A stretch of 64,000 nt of DNA from Psychrobacter immobilis (GCF_904846235.1 NZ_CAJGZN010000017.1:1-64000), one strand, 5' to 3'; positions 18,600-28,453 are shown, counted from the stretch's first letter. The notes: generated by a model from the letters alone, not told the origin. Translations and numbers: made by a program.

Positions 18600-18629
18600 T
18601 TGTCAGCGTGTTGTAAACTTTGCTATGGT
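18600..18629 (+). promoter_or_regulatory. Probable promoter of the DUF4105 gene
   Basis: TTGTCA (18600-18605), an 18-bp spacer and TATGGT (18624-18629) preceded by TGC, an extended -10. The predicted start near 18636 gives a leader of about 23 nt before the ATG at 18659 and argues against an upstream TTG start at 18620. Confidence 0.5.
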
Positions 18630-18658
18630 CAAAGCCTTTATTTATCAAAGCAAACCCT

Positions 18659-20008
18659 ATGTCGCTACGTTCCGTTTTTTCTCGCTTACTCTCGTCGCGT
18701 TCACGCAGTCGACGGTCAGACAGTCGTGGCTTAGAGAACCTTGGTTTAGAGAGCCTTGACTTAAAACACGAAATATCAAAAAACAGCTCATTAGATAGCA
18801 ATCAGCCAAAGCCTACATGGCGCCAGCTTCTTGTGACTTTTTTAATTGCCGTTACGTTATTGTTATCGGCGCTATGGTTGTTACTCGCGATTTGGTATCA
18901 GTACGGCGTCAGCTCAGTATTGACTTGGCTTGCAACGATAGCGATTGTAGGTATATTAGCTGCGCTGCTAAGTACGCGTTATTGGGATGCCGTCACAAGA
19001 GTATTGCACAGTGACTCATTGTCTAATAAAAAATCAATTAGCAAAAATACAGCAACCAAGTTGCTTATCGGCGTATATAGCGCTATTTGGCTCATAGGTT
19101 TAGGTTGGTTTCTTTCTATCGAACCGCAACAAGATCGAGAATGGATGGCTGAAGTCGACCAGCGAGTCTCCTATGAGCGCGATGCGACCAACCCTGATTT
19201 GATTACTTTAACCAATGTTCGTAACTTTGATTGGCAAACTGAAGAAGACGCCATTGAACATTGGGATACCCGTACGATTGATTTGTCTAAGTTATCCGGC
19301 GTTGATGTGACCAATTCTTATTGGATGGGACCGCTAATCGCTCATACTTTAGTTAGCTTTCGATTTGAAGGTGATAGACCACTTGCCTTCTCATTTGAGA
19401 TACGTAAAGAAGACGGCGAGTCTTTTTCAGCGCTGGCTGGGTTTTTTCGACGTTATGAGTTGAGCCTGATTGCTGCAGAAGAACGCGATATTATCTACAC
19501 TCGCAGCAATGCGCGCGGCGAGCAGGTTTATCTGTTTCCTATTAGCAATTTGCAACAGCATGAAGTGAGGTCGCTGTTTGAATCTTATCTGACTGCGGCT
19601 GATGATTTGAACGCTAAACCTGCTTGGTACAATACATTGCTCAGCAACTGTACCAATATTATCTTTTATATGGCGCGTATCGTCAGTGGCGATCGTTTGC
19701 CATGGGATTATCGGATTTGGGTGTCTGGTTGGTTACCGAACTATCTATATGATGTAGGCATGTTGGATGCGGCGCCAGAAAAGGACAACCAGCCTTGGTC
19801 AATGAACACGTGGTATGAGCGCACTCATATCAACCCAAAAGCAAAAGGCTTTGATAATCAGGCTAACCAACTAACTAGCGTTAGTAGAGATAAAAACAGC
19901 CGTAACTTTTCACAGCAGATTCGTCAAGATATTCCGATACCAGCATTGGCTAACTCGCAAGCCAGTGCTGAAGCGAAGGCTAGATCTACTGCTCAGGCAT
20001 CTAACTAA
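18659..20008 (+). CDS. DUF4105 (Lnb N-terminal-type) membrane protein
   Basis: Protein of 449 residues with a basic, Arg/Ser-rich cytoplasmic N-terminus, three predicted membrane helices (about 55-79, 90-105, 135-153) and a periplasmic domain matching DUF4105: WxTRTIDL, MGPLIAHTLVSFRFE with His229, and LLSNCTN with Cys331. In Bacteroides, as I recall, a DUF4105 protein named Lnb performs lipoprotein N-acylation with Cys and His as catalytic residues, and the domain is now called Lnb_N. Whether this proteobacterial member acts on lipoproteins is unknown; it is encoded divergently next to corC-lnt. The stop codon lies 8 bp from the convergent YcgN gene. Confidence 0.8.
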   Translation: MSLRSVFSRLLSSRSRSRRSDSRGLENLGLESLDLKHEISKNSSLDSNQPKPTWRQLLVTFLIAVTLLLSALWLLLAIWYQYGVSSVLTWLATIAIVGILAALLSTRYWDAVTRVLHSDSLSNKKSISKNTATKLLIGVYSAIWLIGLGWFLSIEPQQDREWMAEVDQRVSYERDATNPDLITLTNVRNFDWQTEEDAIEHWDTRTIDLSKLSGVDVTNSYWMGPLIAHTLVSFRFEGDRPLAFSFEIRKEDGESFSALAGFFRRYELSLIAAEERDIIYTRSNARGEQVYLFPISNLQQHEVRSLFESYLTAADDLNAKPAWYNTLLSNCTNIIFYMARIVSGDRLPWDYRIWVSGWLPNYLYDVGMLDAAPEKDNQPWSMNTWYERTHINPKAKGFDNQANQLTSVSRDKNSRNFSQQIRQDIPIPALANSQASAEAKARSTAQASN

Positions 20009-20015
20009 CTGTAGA

Positions 20016-20639
20016 CTAAGGATTGACCCAGTTAACCACCCGTGTCTCCATTTCTTCATCAGACATACCGATTTCCGTGACACAGCGACCAGCGACGCCT
20101 ACGTTGGCCGCTCGCATCTGTTGTTGTGTCACCACCGCATCCCCAGTCAATAATAAATGCCAACTTGGTAAGCCCTTCCCTTTATACAGACGCTTATAGG
20201 CGCAGTGCGATGGTAGCCACATCATCTTGGGCAAGTTGTCCATAGTCAGCTGAATGCAATCTGGCACATGCTCTTGCCGCGTTGCATAGTGACTGCAATA
20301 TCCTGTCGCGCAGTCCATCAACTGGCAGGTAACATCGGTATATTCGACCATCTCCTCGTCCACATTGCCGCTTTCATCTTCATCGATGTACTTAATCAAG
20401 CAGCAACTGCCACAACCATCGCACAACGCTTCCCACTCGCTATGGTTTAGTTCTGTTAATGAAAATCGCGACCAGAACTGCGGACGTAGTGGCTCAGACT
20501 CATACTTAGAGTCAGCATTAGAATCGACATCGGTACTGTCAGGGAACAAAGTGACCGGTTGCGCAGGCGTGGCCGCTGCATCGAGACCTGGGTTCAAGTC
20601 AGATTGGTCATTATTTTTGTTTAACAAATTTATAGTCAT
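20016..20639 (-). CDS. YcgN-family cysteine-cluster protein (UPF0260)
   Basis: 207 residues. After a disordered N-terminal stretch of about 55 residues comes the UPF0260 core: FWSRFSLTELNHSEWEALCDGCG, then CGSCCLIKY, TDVTCQLMDCATGYCSHY and PDCIQLT. The many conserved cysteines suggest a metal or iron-sulfur site; the biochemical role is not established. The core normally makes up a protein of about 150 residues, so the N-terminal extension is lineage-specific. It is convergent with the DUF4105 gene with almost no gap. Confidence 0.88.
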   Translation of the reverse strand: MTINLLNKNNDQSDLNPGLDAAATPAQPVTLFPDSTDVDSNADSKYESEPLRPQFWSRFSLTELNHSEWEALCDGCGSCCLIKYIDEDESGNVDEEMVEYTDVTCQLMDCATGYCSHYATRQEHVPDCIQLTMDNLPKMMWLPSHCAYKRLYKGKGLPSWHLLLTGDAVVTQQQMRAANVGVAGRCVTEIGMSDEEMETRVVNWVNP

Positions 20640-20784
20640 AAAGTCGCAGTAGCATTTTGATAAAGAGCGTTACAGTATTATAGCTGTTTTTGCTAGACAT
20701 GGGCGTTAAGGTAGTACGAGTTAGAAAAACGAACCATCACAATGACGAATAATTAAAACTCACAACATAAAAAAGGACAATAAT

Positions 20785-21522
20785 ATGTCAATTAAGACTT
20801 TTGAATTAATCAGTACCACCGAGAATGGTGTAGAACTTATCAGTTATGTAGCACTACCAGAGAACGCTTCAGATGAAAATCCAGCAGCAGGTATCTTGGT
20901 TGCGCCAGAATGGTGGGGCGTGGTCGATCATCCAAAATCAGTGGTTGAGCGCTTGGCAGAGGCAGGTTATGCAGCAGTCGCTATGGACGTCTATGGTGAA
21001 GGCAAACTAACCACTGATGCAGCGCAGGCAAACATGTGGATGGAGCAAGTACTGGCCGATCAAGACATGCTAATGGCACGCTGCCGCTTAATCCTTAATG
21101 ACTTCAGCGATCAGTTATCAGTCGATGGTGACAACCTAGGCGCAATCGGCTATTGCTTCGGTGGTAAAGTTGTACTAGATATGGCTCGCGAAGGCATGCC
21201 GTTAAAAGCGGTTGCTACGTTCCATGGTAACCCAACCCCAAAACAGCCTGCAGACAAAAACTTTGCAGCAAAAGTGTTGGTCGCTCATGGACGTGATGAC
21301 TCAATGGTATCAATGGATGCTATCGAAGGTCTAAAATCAGAGCTAGATGCAGCCGATGTTGATTACACTATCGACGTTTATGACAATGCCAAACATGGCT
21401 TTACCAATCCGCATGCTGATGAGCGTGCAGCCAAAAATGAAGTAGATCTTGGCTACAATGAAGCTGCTGCTAAACAAAGCTGGGAAAACATGCTTGAGTT
21501 TATGAAAGCCAATTTAGCATAA
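20785..21522 (+). CDS. Dienelactone hydrolase family protein
   Basis: Alpha/beta hydrolase of 245 residues. The nucleophile is a cysteine, Cys124 in GYCFGG, as in dienelactone hydrolases; Asp171 or Asp172 (HGRDDSMV) and His204 (KHGFTNP) complete the triad. No signal peptide, so cytoplasmic. No aromatic degradation genes are nearby, so it is more likely a general DLH-family esterase than a pathway enzyme. The start has AAAAAAGGACA upstream. A strong terminator follows. Confidence 0.9.
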   Translation: MSIKTFELISTTENGVELISYVALPENASDENPAAGILVAPEWWGVVDHPKSVVERLAEAGYAAVAMDVYGEGKLTTDAAQANMWMEQVLADQDMLMARCRLILNDFSDQLSVDGDNLGAIGYCFGGKVVLDMAREGMPLKAVATFHGNPTPKQPADKNFAAKVLVAHGRDDSMVSMDAIEGLKSELDAADVDYTIDVYDNAKHGFTNPHADERAAKNEVDLGYNEAAAKQSWENMLEFMKANLA

Positions 21523-21547
21523 AAAACGATTTGGTATAAAGACTATT

Positions 21548-21583
21548 AAAAAGGGTAGCTTAATTATTAAGCTACCCTTTTAT
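21548..21583 (+). terminator. Terminator of the dienelactone hydrolase gene
   Basis: Stem of about 15 bp, AAAAGGGTAGCTTAA/TTAAGCTACCCTTTT, ending in TTTTATTTT. Confidence 0.9.
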
Positions 21584-21685
21584 TTTGAGTGTCATTCTAG
21601 CATTTGTCTTTTAGCCCAGTAATTAGAGTAGTCTTGTGCTTCTTATCAAATCACGTCATTATCACTTTACTATAAACTGGATTGA

Positions 21686-24600
21686 GTGACGAAGATGTTG
21701 TATCTAATGGTGACCCAGTTGGGCTGGCTGGCTTTTACGATTTTATTGATCGTGGTGGTCGCGTTATATACTAGGATAACTCGAAAAATCGAGCATCTAC
21801 GCCGCGATGTGATGACGCTGCAAGCTGAGCTTGAGCAACAAAGACATCGTAGTATGACGCCTCCGTCTGCACCTTTCGTCGATAAAAATGATTATGCACG
21901 CAACACTGCTACTAACGATCCTCATCTTAAAGGCAATGTTCCTAAAGACAGTGACGCTAAAGACCATGATGCTAAAGAAATAGCTTTTGACTCACAACAC
22001 TCTTCTCCAGATAATCAGCTGCCTGTATCACCACCACCGCTTCCTACCGTTGCTTCAAACTCGACCATACATGCAGCATCAAACATCTATGACGATAAAT
22101 CTATAGACAATAATGCCCCTATAAATACAGAAAACACAGCGCCTACCGCATCGATTGAGCCTGATGAACGCTCACTACCTATTGTGACCTCACTCATTCA
22201 CTCAATCAAAAACTGGTTTTTCGGTGGCAATTTAGTCGTGCGAGTCGGCGTACTGGTGCTGTTGGTAGGTGTGGTGCTCCTGCTTCGCTTATTAAGCGAA
22301 TATATCGAGATTTCAATTGCCACGAAGTTGATAGCAGTTGGCGTTACAGGGTTAGCATTGGCAGCGCTTGGGTTAAAGCTGACGGCAAAACGCTTTTCAT
22401 ATGGGATCACGCTACAAGGTGCAGGTTTAGCAATTGCCTATCTAAGTACCTTTTTTTCTTACAGTGTTTATGAAATCATTCCTAGTGTCCCAAGCTTTAT
22501 CGGACTTGGGTTATTGTCTGCCATTACCATTGCCCTCGCCGTACGTCAGAACGCCTTCCCATTGGCATTACTGGCATTATCGGGTGGTTTTTTTGCACCG
22601 ATTTTGACCAGTGAAGATACTGGCAGCTTAGTCACGTTGTTTAGCTATTATCTACTACTAAACGTCACGATTGCCGTCATTGCTCACTATCGACCGTGGA
22701 AAATATTAAATTTATTCGGTGTGACTGTGACATTTGGCTTGGCATACTATTGGGGCATCAGCGAAAACCTGAGCGTCGTTATTGAAACGCAGCGCTGGGC
22801 ATTGGTAGCATTAGTAACCTTACACTGGCTGCTTTACTTGTTTGTCGTCATTCGTTATGCGCAGCAAATCATTACCTATAATGCGCTAAACGAAAAAGAC
22901 CTCAGTCATGCTGATAATGTAGATGACACAAAACACTTTGACAGAGCCCATGTAAACAGCTCCTATGTATTCCCTATTGATACTGGTTTACTGTTTTCAG
23001 TACCGCTACTGGCTTTTGGTTTGTTTTCTGCCTTATTAAATGATATCTCTAACGCCCTCACGATTACCAGTGGCATTTTGGCTACGGTTTATCTTGGGAT
23101 AGGCTGGTTGTTTATCCAGCGCAGTAGACGCTATGCTTTAATCACCGAAGGCATGCTAGCGTTAGGGTTAGGATTTTTTGCGCTCGTTATTCCGTTGGCG
23201 CTAGATGCTGAATGGATTGCTTTTGGTTGGTCAGTACAAGGGTTGGCGCTAGTATGGTTTGGCAGGCGTTCGCTGCGGTCTTGGTCGGTGTTATTCGGCT
23301 TACTATTGCAGCTCGTCAGTATTGTTATACTAGTAACGACAGCGATATTCTCTATCGAAGACTATCCCGTTTTAGCCTTTAGTATTTCAGCCCTCAGCTA
23401 TCTGGCGACCGTCTTTATCTTACGCGCTAGCAACTCCCCTGCTGTGCTGCTTAATAGCTTAGATAGTAGTAACAAACTTAATAGCCTTAACAATAAAGCT
23501 CCTACAAAATCCTCGGTCATCCAATCTCAATCCTCAGTCATACAATCACAAACATTGGACGGCACATCAGATGTATTGACCAGCTATGCGCGTGCGCTAG
23601 GTGTCAGTACGCAAGCGGCGCAGCAATGGCTGACCTCAATCAATAGTCAGAGCCGCGTATTCAAATTCGTTTGGCATAGCCCTAGATTCATCAAATTTTT
23701 GACACTGACCGCGATGGCTTGGATGCTACAAGTACTGATGCTTGATTTGCATCATTGGTTTGATATCTGGCAATCAAGCACGACGGTAATTGCACTGGCA
23801 GCACTCATCAGCTTGATTGCTTATTGGGTTATCAATCGCTATCGTCCGTGGGCGGAAATTAGACAGCTTAGTCATGGATTATTAGCCCTGTTCTACTTCA
23901 TGCTAATACTGCAACTACCGCAAAAATTCGAGCAAAATTTAACATGGGCAACAGCGGAATGGTTGGTCTTAATAGGGTTGATAATCGGCTGGTTAGTCAT
24001 GGGTCAGCTATGGTTAAAGACATGGTCTGATACATGGTCCGATAACAAAAATACCTCACGTTATACTGCTGCAAGCTGGCTAGGTACGGGTATCTTACTC
24101 ATTGCTGCCGCGGCGCATTATGGCCTACCAGACTCTGATGGCGTAATGGCTTTCTTGTTTTCAGCGATACTTATATTATTTGGACTATGGTTCAATCGTC
24201 GTTATATTAGACAAAATGAAGAAAACGCCTCAACTAATAAAGTTTCAAAACACGGTCTACTGTATTGGTTTGATTGGCAACAGGCACTATTAGGATGCGC
24301 TGCCATTTTTGCTCCCATTGCTTTACTGTGGGTTGTTCTTACCAATTGGTCTTATGATGGTGTGATTTGGGGACTGTCTTATTTTCCATTATTCAACCTA
24401 TATGACCTCACCTCATGGTTGACGCTGTTGGTTGGCTTTAGTCTCTATTATATAAGCCAAAAAAACCATGACGAGACACTTATCGAAGCAAATGCAGCTG
24501 CCAAATCTAAGCGCGTATTCACCACTGAGAGTCTGCTAATTATATTGGGACTAATCAGCTTTTGGTTGATTTCCAGCATGTTGGTCAGAACGCTACACGC

Positions 24601-24928
24601 CTTTATTGGCACGCTACTTTGGAATGACTATCAAGGTGGTGCATGGCAGAGCGAGCAAGTACAAACAGGACTGACGATTTTGTGGACGCTCTTGGCATTG
24701 GTCGCCACCATCATAGCGAGTCGCTATTGGCAGCGTGCGCTTTGGTTTATGGGTATTGGATTATTAGGTATTGTCGTTCTCAAGCTGGTCTTGGTAGATT
24801 TGTCACAGACCGAAGCGATTTGGCGAGTGATATCCTTCCTTGGCGCAGGCAGTTTAATACTATTAATTGGTTATTTGGCCCCATTACCACCCGCGCATGA
24901 GGAAACAGAAAACCAAAATCAAGCGTAA
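21686..24928 (+). CDS. DUF2339 multi-pass membrane protein
   Basis: Very large inner-membrane protein (1080 residues). One N-terminal helix and a short coiled coil (30-55) are followed by a disordered linker to about residue 165. Then comes the typical DUF2339 opening WFFGGNLVVRVGVLVLLVGVVLLLR and well over 20 hydrophobic helices to the C-terminus. The family has no proven function. The start taken is GTG at 21686; an ATG three codons later (21695) is equally possible. A loop near 590-630 contains a duplicated QSSVIQSQ. It stands alone, followed 125 bp later by ylqF. Confidence 0.88.
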   Translation: MTKMLYLMVTQLGWLAFTILLIVVVALYTRITRKIEHLRRDVMTLQAELEQQRHRSMTPPSAPFVDKNDYARNTATNDPHLKGNVPKDSDAKDHDAKEIAFDSQHSSPDNQLPVSPPPLPTVASNSTIHAASNIYDDKSIDNNAPINTENTAPTASIEPDERSLPIVTSLIHSIKNWFFGGNLVVRVGVLVLLVGVVLLLRLLSEYIEISIATKLIAVGVTGLALAALGLKLTAKRFSYGITLQGAGLAIAYLSTFFSYSVYEIIPSVPSFIGLGLLSAITIALAVRQNAFPLALLALSGGFFAPILTSEDTGSLVTLFSYYLLLNVTIAVIAHYRPWKILNLFGVTVTFGLAYYWGISENLSVVIETQRWALVALVTLHWLLYLFVVIRYAQQIITYNALNEKDLSHADNVDDTKHFDRAHVNSSYVFPIDTGLLFSVPLLAFGLFSALLNDISNALTITSGILATVYLGIGWLFIQRSRRYALITEGMLALGLGFFALVIPLALDAEWIAFGWSVQGLALVWFGRRSLRSWSVLFGLLLQLVSIVILVTTAIFSIEDYPVLAFSISALSYLATVFILRASNSPAVLLNSLDSSNKLNSLNNKAPTKSSVIQSQSSVIQSQTLDGTSDVLTSYARALGVSTQAAQQWLTSINSQSRVFKFVWHSPRFIKFLTLTAMAWMLQVLMLDLHHWFDIWQSSTTVIALAALISLIAYWVINRYRPWAEIRQLSHGLLALFYFMLILQLPQKFEQNLTWATAEWLVLIGLIIGWLVMGQLWLKTWSDTWSDNKNTSRYTAASWLGTGILLIAAAAHYGLPDSDGVMAFLFSAILILFGLWFNRRYIRQNEENASTNKVSKHGLLYWFDWQQALLGCAAIFAPIALLWVVLTNWSYDGVIWGLSYFPLFNLYDLTSWLTLLVGFSLYYISQKNHDETLIEANAAAKSKRVFTTESLLIILGLISFWLISSMLVRTLHAFIGTLLWNDYQGGAWQSEQVQTGLTILWTLLALVATIIASRYWQRALWFMGIGLLGIVVLKLVLVDLSQTEAIWRVISFLGAGSLILLIGYLAPLPPAHEETENQNQA

Positions 24929-25052
24929 TGACAAAGCTGGTTGGGTGAAATTGTCCCGTGAGCAAGCAGGTTCTGTAGTAAACTGGCACCATTAGAAAGT
25001 AAACGTTGATTGTTTTACTTTTAGCATTTTTTATAAAAGGTTATGAAAGCAG

Positions 25053-26009
25053 ATGGATAAGAGAGCAAGTATTCAGTGGTTCCCTGGGCATATGAACAAA
25101 GCCCGTAACGAAATCAAAGAAGTCATGCCGCAGATGGATTTGGTCATCGAGGTCATCGATGCGCGTATTCCATATAGTAGTGAAAACCCAATGGTCGCAG
25201 CACTACGCGGCGAAAAACCTGTTATCAAAATCCTGAACAAAGCTGACCTTGCCGATCCTGAGTTGACTCAAGCATGGATGGATTATCTCGAGCAGCAAGA
25301 TGGGGTCAAAGCCATTGCTTGCGATACTGAAAAAGCCAATGATGTAAAACGCATCATCGCCATCTGTAAGCATCTTGTACCCAATAAAGTCGGGACTGGT
25401 CGTCAAATCAAAGCGATGATTATGGGTATTCCAAACGTTGGCAAATCAACGCTGATCAATACGCTAGCAGGACGCGCTGTGGCAAAAACAGGCGACGAGC
25501 CAGCCGTGACCAAGTCGCAGCAGCTGATTAAACTCGACGATGACATCATGCTCTATGACACACCTGGTATGCTATGGCCAAAGGTTGAAAACGAAAACTC
25601 TGGCTATCGTTTAGCAGCGACGGGCGGTATCCGTGATACGGCTTTTGACTTCGCTGATGTGGCCAGTTACACCGCTGAGTACCTAATGCATGCTTATCCT
25701 GAGCTGCTAAAAACCCGTTATAAAATTGAAGAACTACCAAAGACCGATTGGGAGTTTTTTGAAGTCGCTGGACGCAATCGCGGCTGTGTACGTTCGGGCA
25801 ATCAAGTCGATACGTACCGTATGTCTGAGATTCTAATTAACGAGCTGCGTAGCGCGAAGATTGGTCGTATCACGCTTGAGACTCCAGCCATGACTGAAGC
25901 TGAAGAAATCGTCGTCGCAGAACAACGCCTTGCCGCAGAAGAGAAGCGCAAAGCTAAGGAAGAAGAGAAACGTTTACGTAAAAAGCGTACACGTCAGAAT
26001 CGGAAGTAG
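25053..26009 (+). CDS. ylqF: Ribosome biogenesis GTPase YlqF/RbgA
   Basis: Circularly permuted GTPase for late assembly of the 50S subunit. At the N-terminus WFPGHMNKA (9-17) is the family hallmark. G4 is NKAD (62-65) and precedes G1 GIPNVGKST (125-133), the permuted order; G3 is DTPG. The C-terminal domain carries an RNA-binding region, and the last 35 residues are Lys/Arg/Glu-rich. Length is 318 residues. In Gram-negatives the function is less studied than in Bacillus RbgA. A GIY-YIG gene follows after 23 bp. Confidence 0.93.
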   Translation: MDKRASIQWFPGHMNKARNEIKEVMPQMDLVIEVIDARIPYSSENPMVAALRGEKPVIKILNKADLADPELTQAWMDYLEQQDGVKAIACDTEKANDVKRIIAICKHLVPNKVGTGRQIKAMIMGIPNVGKSTLINTLAGRAVAKTGDEPAVTKSQQLIKLDDDIMLYDTPGMLWPKVENENSGYRLAATGGIRDTAFDFADVASYTAEYLMHAYPELLKTRYKIEELPKTDWEFFEVAGRNRGCVRSGNQVDTYRMSEILINELRSAKIGRITLETPAMTEAEEIVVAEQRLAAEEKRKAKEEEKRLRKKRTRQNRK

Positions 26010-26032
26010 ATTCACCAATAATATAAGCTACT

Positions 26033-26971
26033 ATGAATCCATTAATACCATCGGCTAAAACCATCCAAATCTATCTGCCAAAAGGTAACCCTCGTGGGTT
26101 GCGTTTGGCAGAGATGACTACGCGCACAGTAAGATTGATTGAAATCCCACGTATCCACATTGACGATTTTTTTGCGATGCCCGATGCCAATCAAGTTGGT
26201 CTGTATTTTTTAATTGGTGATACCGATAGTGTAGAGAAGCCGTTACTTTATGTTGGACAAACTGGTGATCTTAAAAGACGTCTTAACCAACACGATGACA
26301 AAGACTTCTGGACACGGGCTTTTGTCATGCTTTCGACCAATAACTCTATGACACAAACCCATGCGCTATATATGGAACATAAGGCTATCGCAACTGCCAT
26401 TGAGGTGGGACGTTACGAACTAAAAAATGGAAATAATGGTAATAAACCGCATACACCTGACCCATTAAAGGCTGATTGCGAGGAATTATTCCACACTCTT
26501 GATGTTTTACTATCCACTTTAGGACAGCCTATTTTCGAGTCCTTGGCTATTCATGATAGCCTTTATAGCAACGAGACTTATAAAAGCAAATCGACTGATT
26601 CCACCATTGCTAAAGTTGCTCAAATAATCGATGAAGCTCCAACGAAAACTATTCCAGCTCTGTTTTACTATAAGGTAAAAGATGGTGATGCTAAAGGATA
26701 CTATGACGACGATGGCTTTGTAATATTAGCAGGTTCTCTAATACGGCAAACACAAACGTCATCAGCTCCGCCATTTGTGACTAAATTAAAAGAGAGTCTG
26801 CTCAGTAGCGGCAAACTCGTAGCCGTAAACGATAAAAGTTATAAACTCACTGAAAACCATTTATTTAAAACACCCAGTGGAGCTAGTGCTCTAGTATCAG
26901 GACGTTCGACCAACGGATGGATTGAGTGGAAAAATGAATTGGGTGAGACTTTAGACAGTGTCTATCGATAA
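26033..26971 (+). CDS. GIY-YIG nuclease family protein with C-terminal DUF4357
   Basis: 312 residues. The nuclease domain shows GLY (56-58), YVG (73-75), the catalytic arginine region KRRLNQH (81-87) and Glu115 (YMEH). The C-terminal part (about 215-310, YYDDDGFVILAGS and GWIEWKN) matches DUF4357, a domain found in restriction-like and defence-associated proteins. All catalytic positions seem filled, so it may be active, possibly on foreign DNA; its role is not established. No methyltransferase is adjacent. It sits between ylqF and mutY, perhaps as an accessory insertion. Confidence 0.85.
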   Translation: MNPLIPSAKTIQIYLPKGNPRGLRLAEMTTRTVRLIEIPRIHIDDFFAMPDANQVGLYFLIGDTDSVEKPLLYVGQTGDLKRRLNQHDDKDFWTRAFVMLSTNNSMTQTHALYMEHKAIATAIEVGRYELKNGNNGNKPHTPDPLKADCEELFHTLDVLLSTLGQPIFESLAIHDSLYSNETYKSKSTDSTIAKVAQIIDEAPTKTIPALFYYKVKDGDAKGYYDDDGFVILAGSLIRQTQTSSAPPFVTKLKESLLSSGKLVAVNDKSYKLTENHLFKTPSGASALVSGRSTNGWIEWKNELGETLDSVYR

Positions 26972-27118
26972 ACTCTTACTTCTCTATAGTGATACTATCT
27001 ATCCCCTTTATTTATAAACAATTAAGCCTCATATATTGTTAAATAATTTTATCTATTTACCTTTTTGCCTAACAACTACAACTCCAAACTCTATATATCC
27101 CTGTTCAACTTACAAGGA

Positions 27119-28366
27119 ATGCTTTTGCCTACTCAATTCTCTCAATCACCTACTGCTATAAACTCCTTTGCCCCGCGCCTTCTCGATTGGTTTTCCGAAA
27201 ATGGTCGTCATGACTTACCTTGGCAACAGCACCAAACCGATACGCCCAACCCTTATATTGTTTGGTTATCAGAAGTCATGCTTCAGCAAACACAAGTGAC
27301 TACCGTACTGCCCTACTTTGCACGCTTTATGGCGTCGTTTCCAACCGTGCAGGACTTGGCCGCAGCAGAATGGGATACCGTAGCAGAGCATTGGGCAGGG
27401 CTTGGCTACTATGCACGCGCACGTAATTTACATAAAGGTGCTAAGCAACTGGTCGAAGTCATTGATGAAACGGGGGACTTTCCGCAGACACTAGCAGGAT
27501 GGGAGGCGGTTTCGGGCGTTGGGCCATCGACTGCTGGGGCGATTATGGCGATGGGATTGCATCATTATGGTGTCATCTGCGATGGTAATGTCAAACGAGT
27601 ACTGACACGTTGGGCGGCAATTGACGGCGATATCACTAAATCTGCTACCACCAAAGATTTATGGGCATTGGCAGAACGCCTAACACCGACAGAGAACTCA
27701 GGATTGTTTGCGCAAGCCATGATGGATATGGGTGCGACATTATGTACCCGTAGCAAGCCTGCGTGTCTATTATGTCCATTGAAAGAAGACTGCCTAGCCC
27801 ATGCGCAAGGGCGCGAGACTGATTATCCCGTCAAAGCGAAAAAGCAGCCCAAACCTAGTAAGTTCAGTGATGCCCTGCTGATCGAAAGTGCAGATGGTGA
27901 CATACTATGGCTACAGCGCCCTGACAACGGTATCTGGGGCGGATTATGGAGCTTACCATTACAGTTCGTGGAAAAAGTTGATGGTAAAACGAGTGGTAAC
28001 ACTGCGAAGAAAGTAGAAGCTAACGATGACAAACTATCGAATATGCCAAATGACGTACGTAGTAATGAAAAAGTATACGAAGCAGAATTTACCACTGCTG
28101 AGCAAATCATTAATGAGTGGCTCATAAAAAATGAACTGGTCGCAAAATCAGTTAGCAATACCTTGCTCGATGATGCGCCTATCAAGCATTCGCTGACGCA
28201 CTTTCACTGGTATTTGACCCCGCGTAAATTGACGATTGACGCGACGCAGGTAACTGAGCTAAATCAAAAATTAGCAGCGGCTGAAATTGACTTTAAGTGG
28301 TTAACCGAACAAAAAGCGCAAGACAGCCTAGGACTGCCTCGCGCGATGGTTAAAATCTTAGAGTAA
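27119..28366 (+). CDS. mutY: A/G-specific adenine DNA glycosylase
   Basis: Base-excision repair enzyme removing adenine opposite 8-oxoguanine. Numbered from ATG 27119 (415 residues), catalytic Glu52 lies in SEVMLQQTQV and Asp155 follows the HhH motif GVGPSTAGAI. The 4Fe-4S ligands are Cys209, Cys216, Cys219 and Cys225. A C-terminal NUDIX-like domain recognises 8-oxoG; it holds a low-complexity insert of about 45 residues (TSGNTAKKVEANDDK...). The start is unsure: AAGGA touches the ATG, and TTG at 27125 has better spacing from it. A TTG at 27065 is less likely. Confidence 0.93.
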   Translation: MLLPTQFSQSPTAINSFAPRLLDWFSENGRHDLPWQQHQTDTPNPYIVWLSEVMLQQTQVTTVLPYFARFMASFPTVQDLAAAEWDTVAEHWAGLGYYARARNLHKGAKQLVEVIDETGDFPQTLAGWEAVSGVGPSTAGAIMAMGLHHYGVICDGNVKRVLTRWAAIDGDITKSATTKDLWALAERLTPTENSGLFAQAMMDMGATLCTRSKPACLLCPLKEDCLAHAQGRETDYPVKAKKQPKPSKFSDALLIESADGDILWLQRPDNGIWGGLWSLPLQFVEKVDGKTSGNTAKKVEANDDKLSNMPNDVRSNEKVYEAEFTTAEQIINEWLIKNELVAKSVSNTLLDDAPIKHSLTHFHWYLTPRKLTIDATQVTELNQKLAAAEIDFKWLTEQKAQDSLGLPRAMVKILE

Positions 28367-28378
28367 GAAATTGGAATA

Positions 28379-28416
28379 AAAAAAGCGACTCACTATTAAT
28401 AATGAGTCGCTTTTTT
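28379..28416. terminator. Bidirectional terminator between mutY and tesB
   Basis: A-tract, stem AAAAGCGACTCA/TGAGTCGCTTTT and T-tract between two converging genes. Confidence 0.9.
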
Positions 28417-28453
28417 ATGATGATAGTATAAAGATAGCTGGGTCTAAATAACT

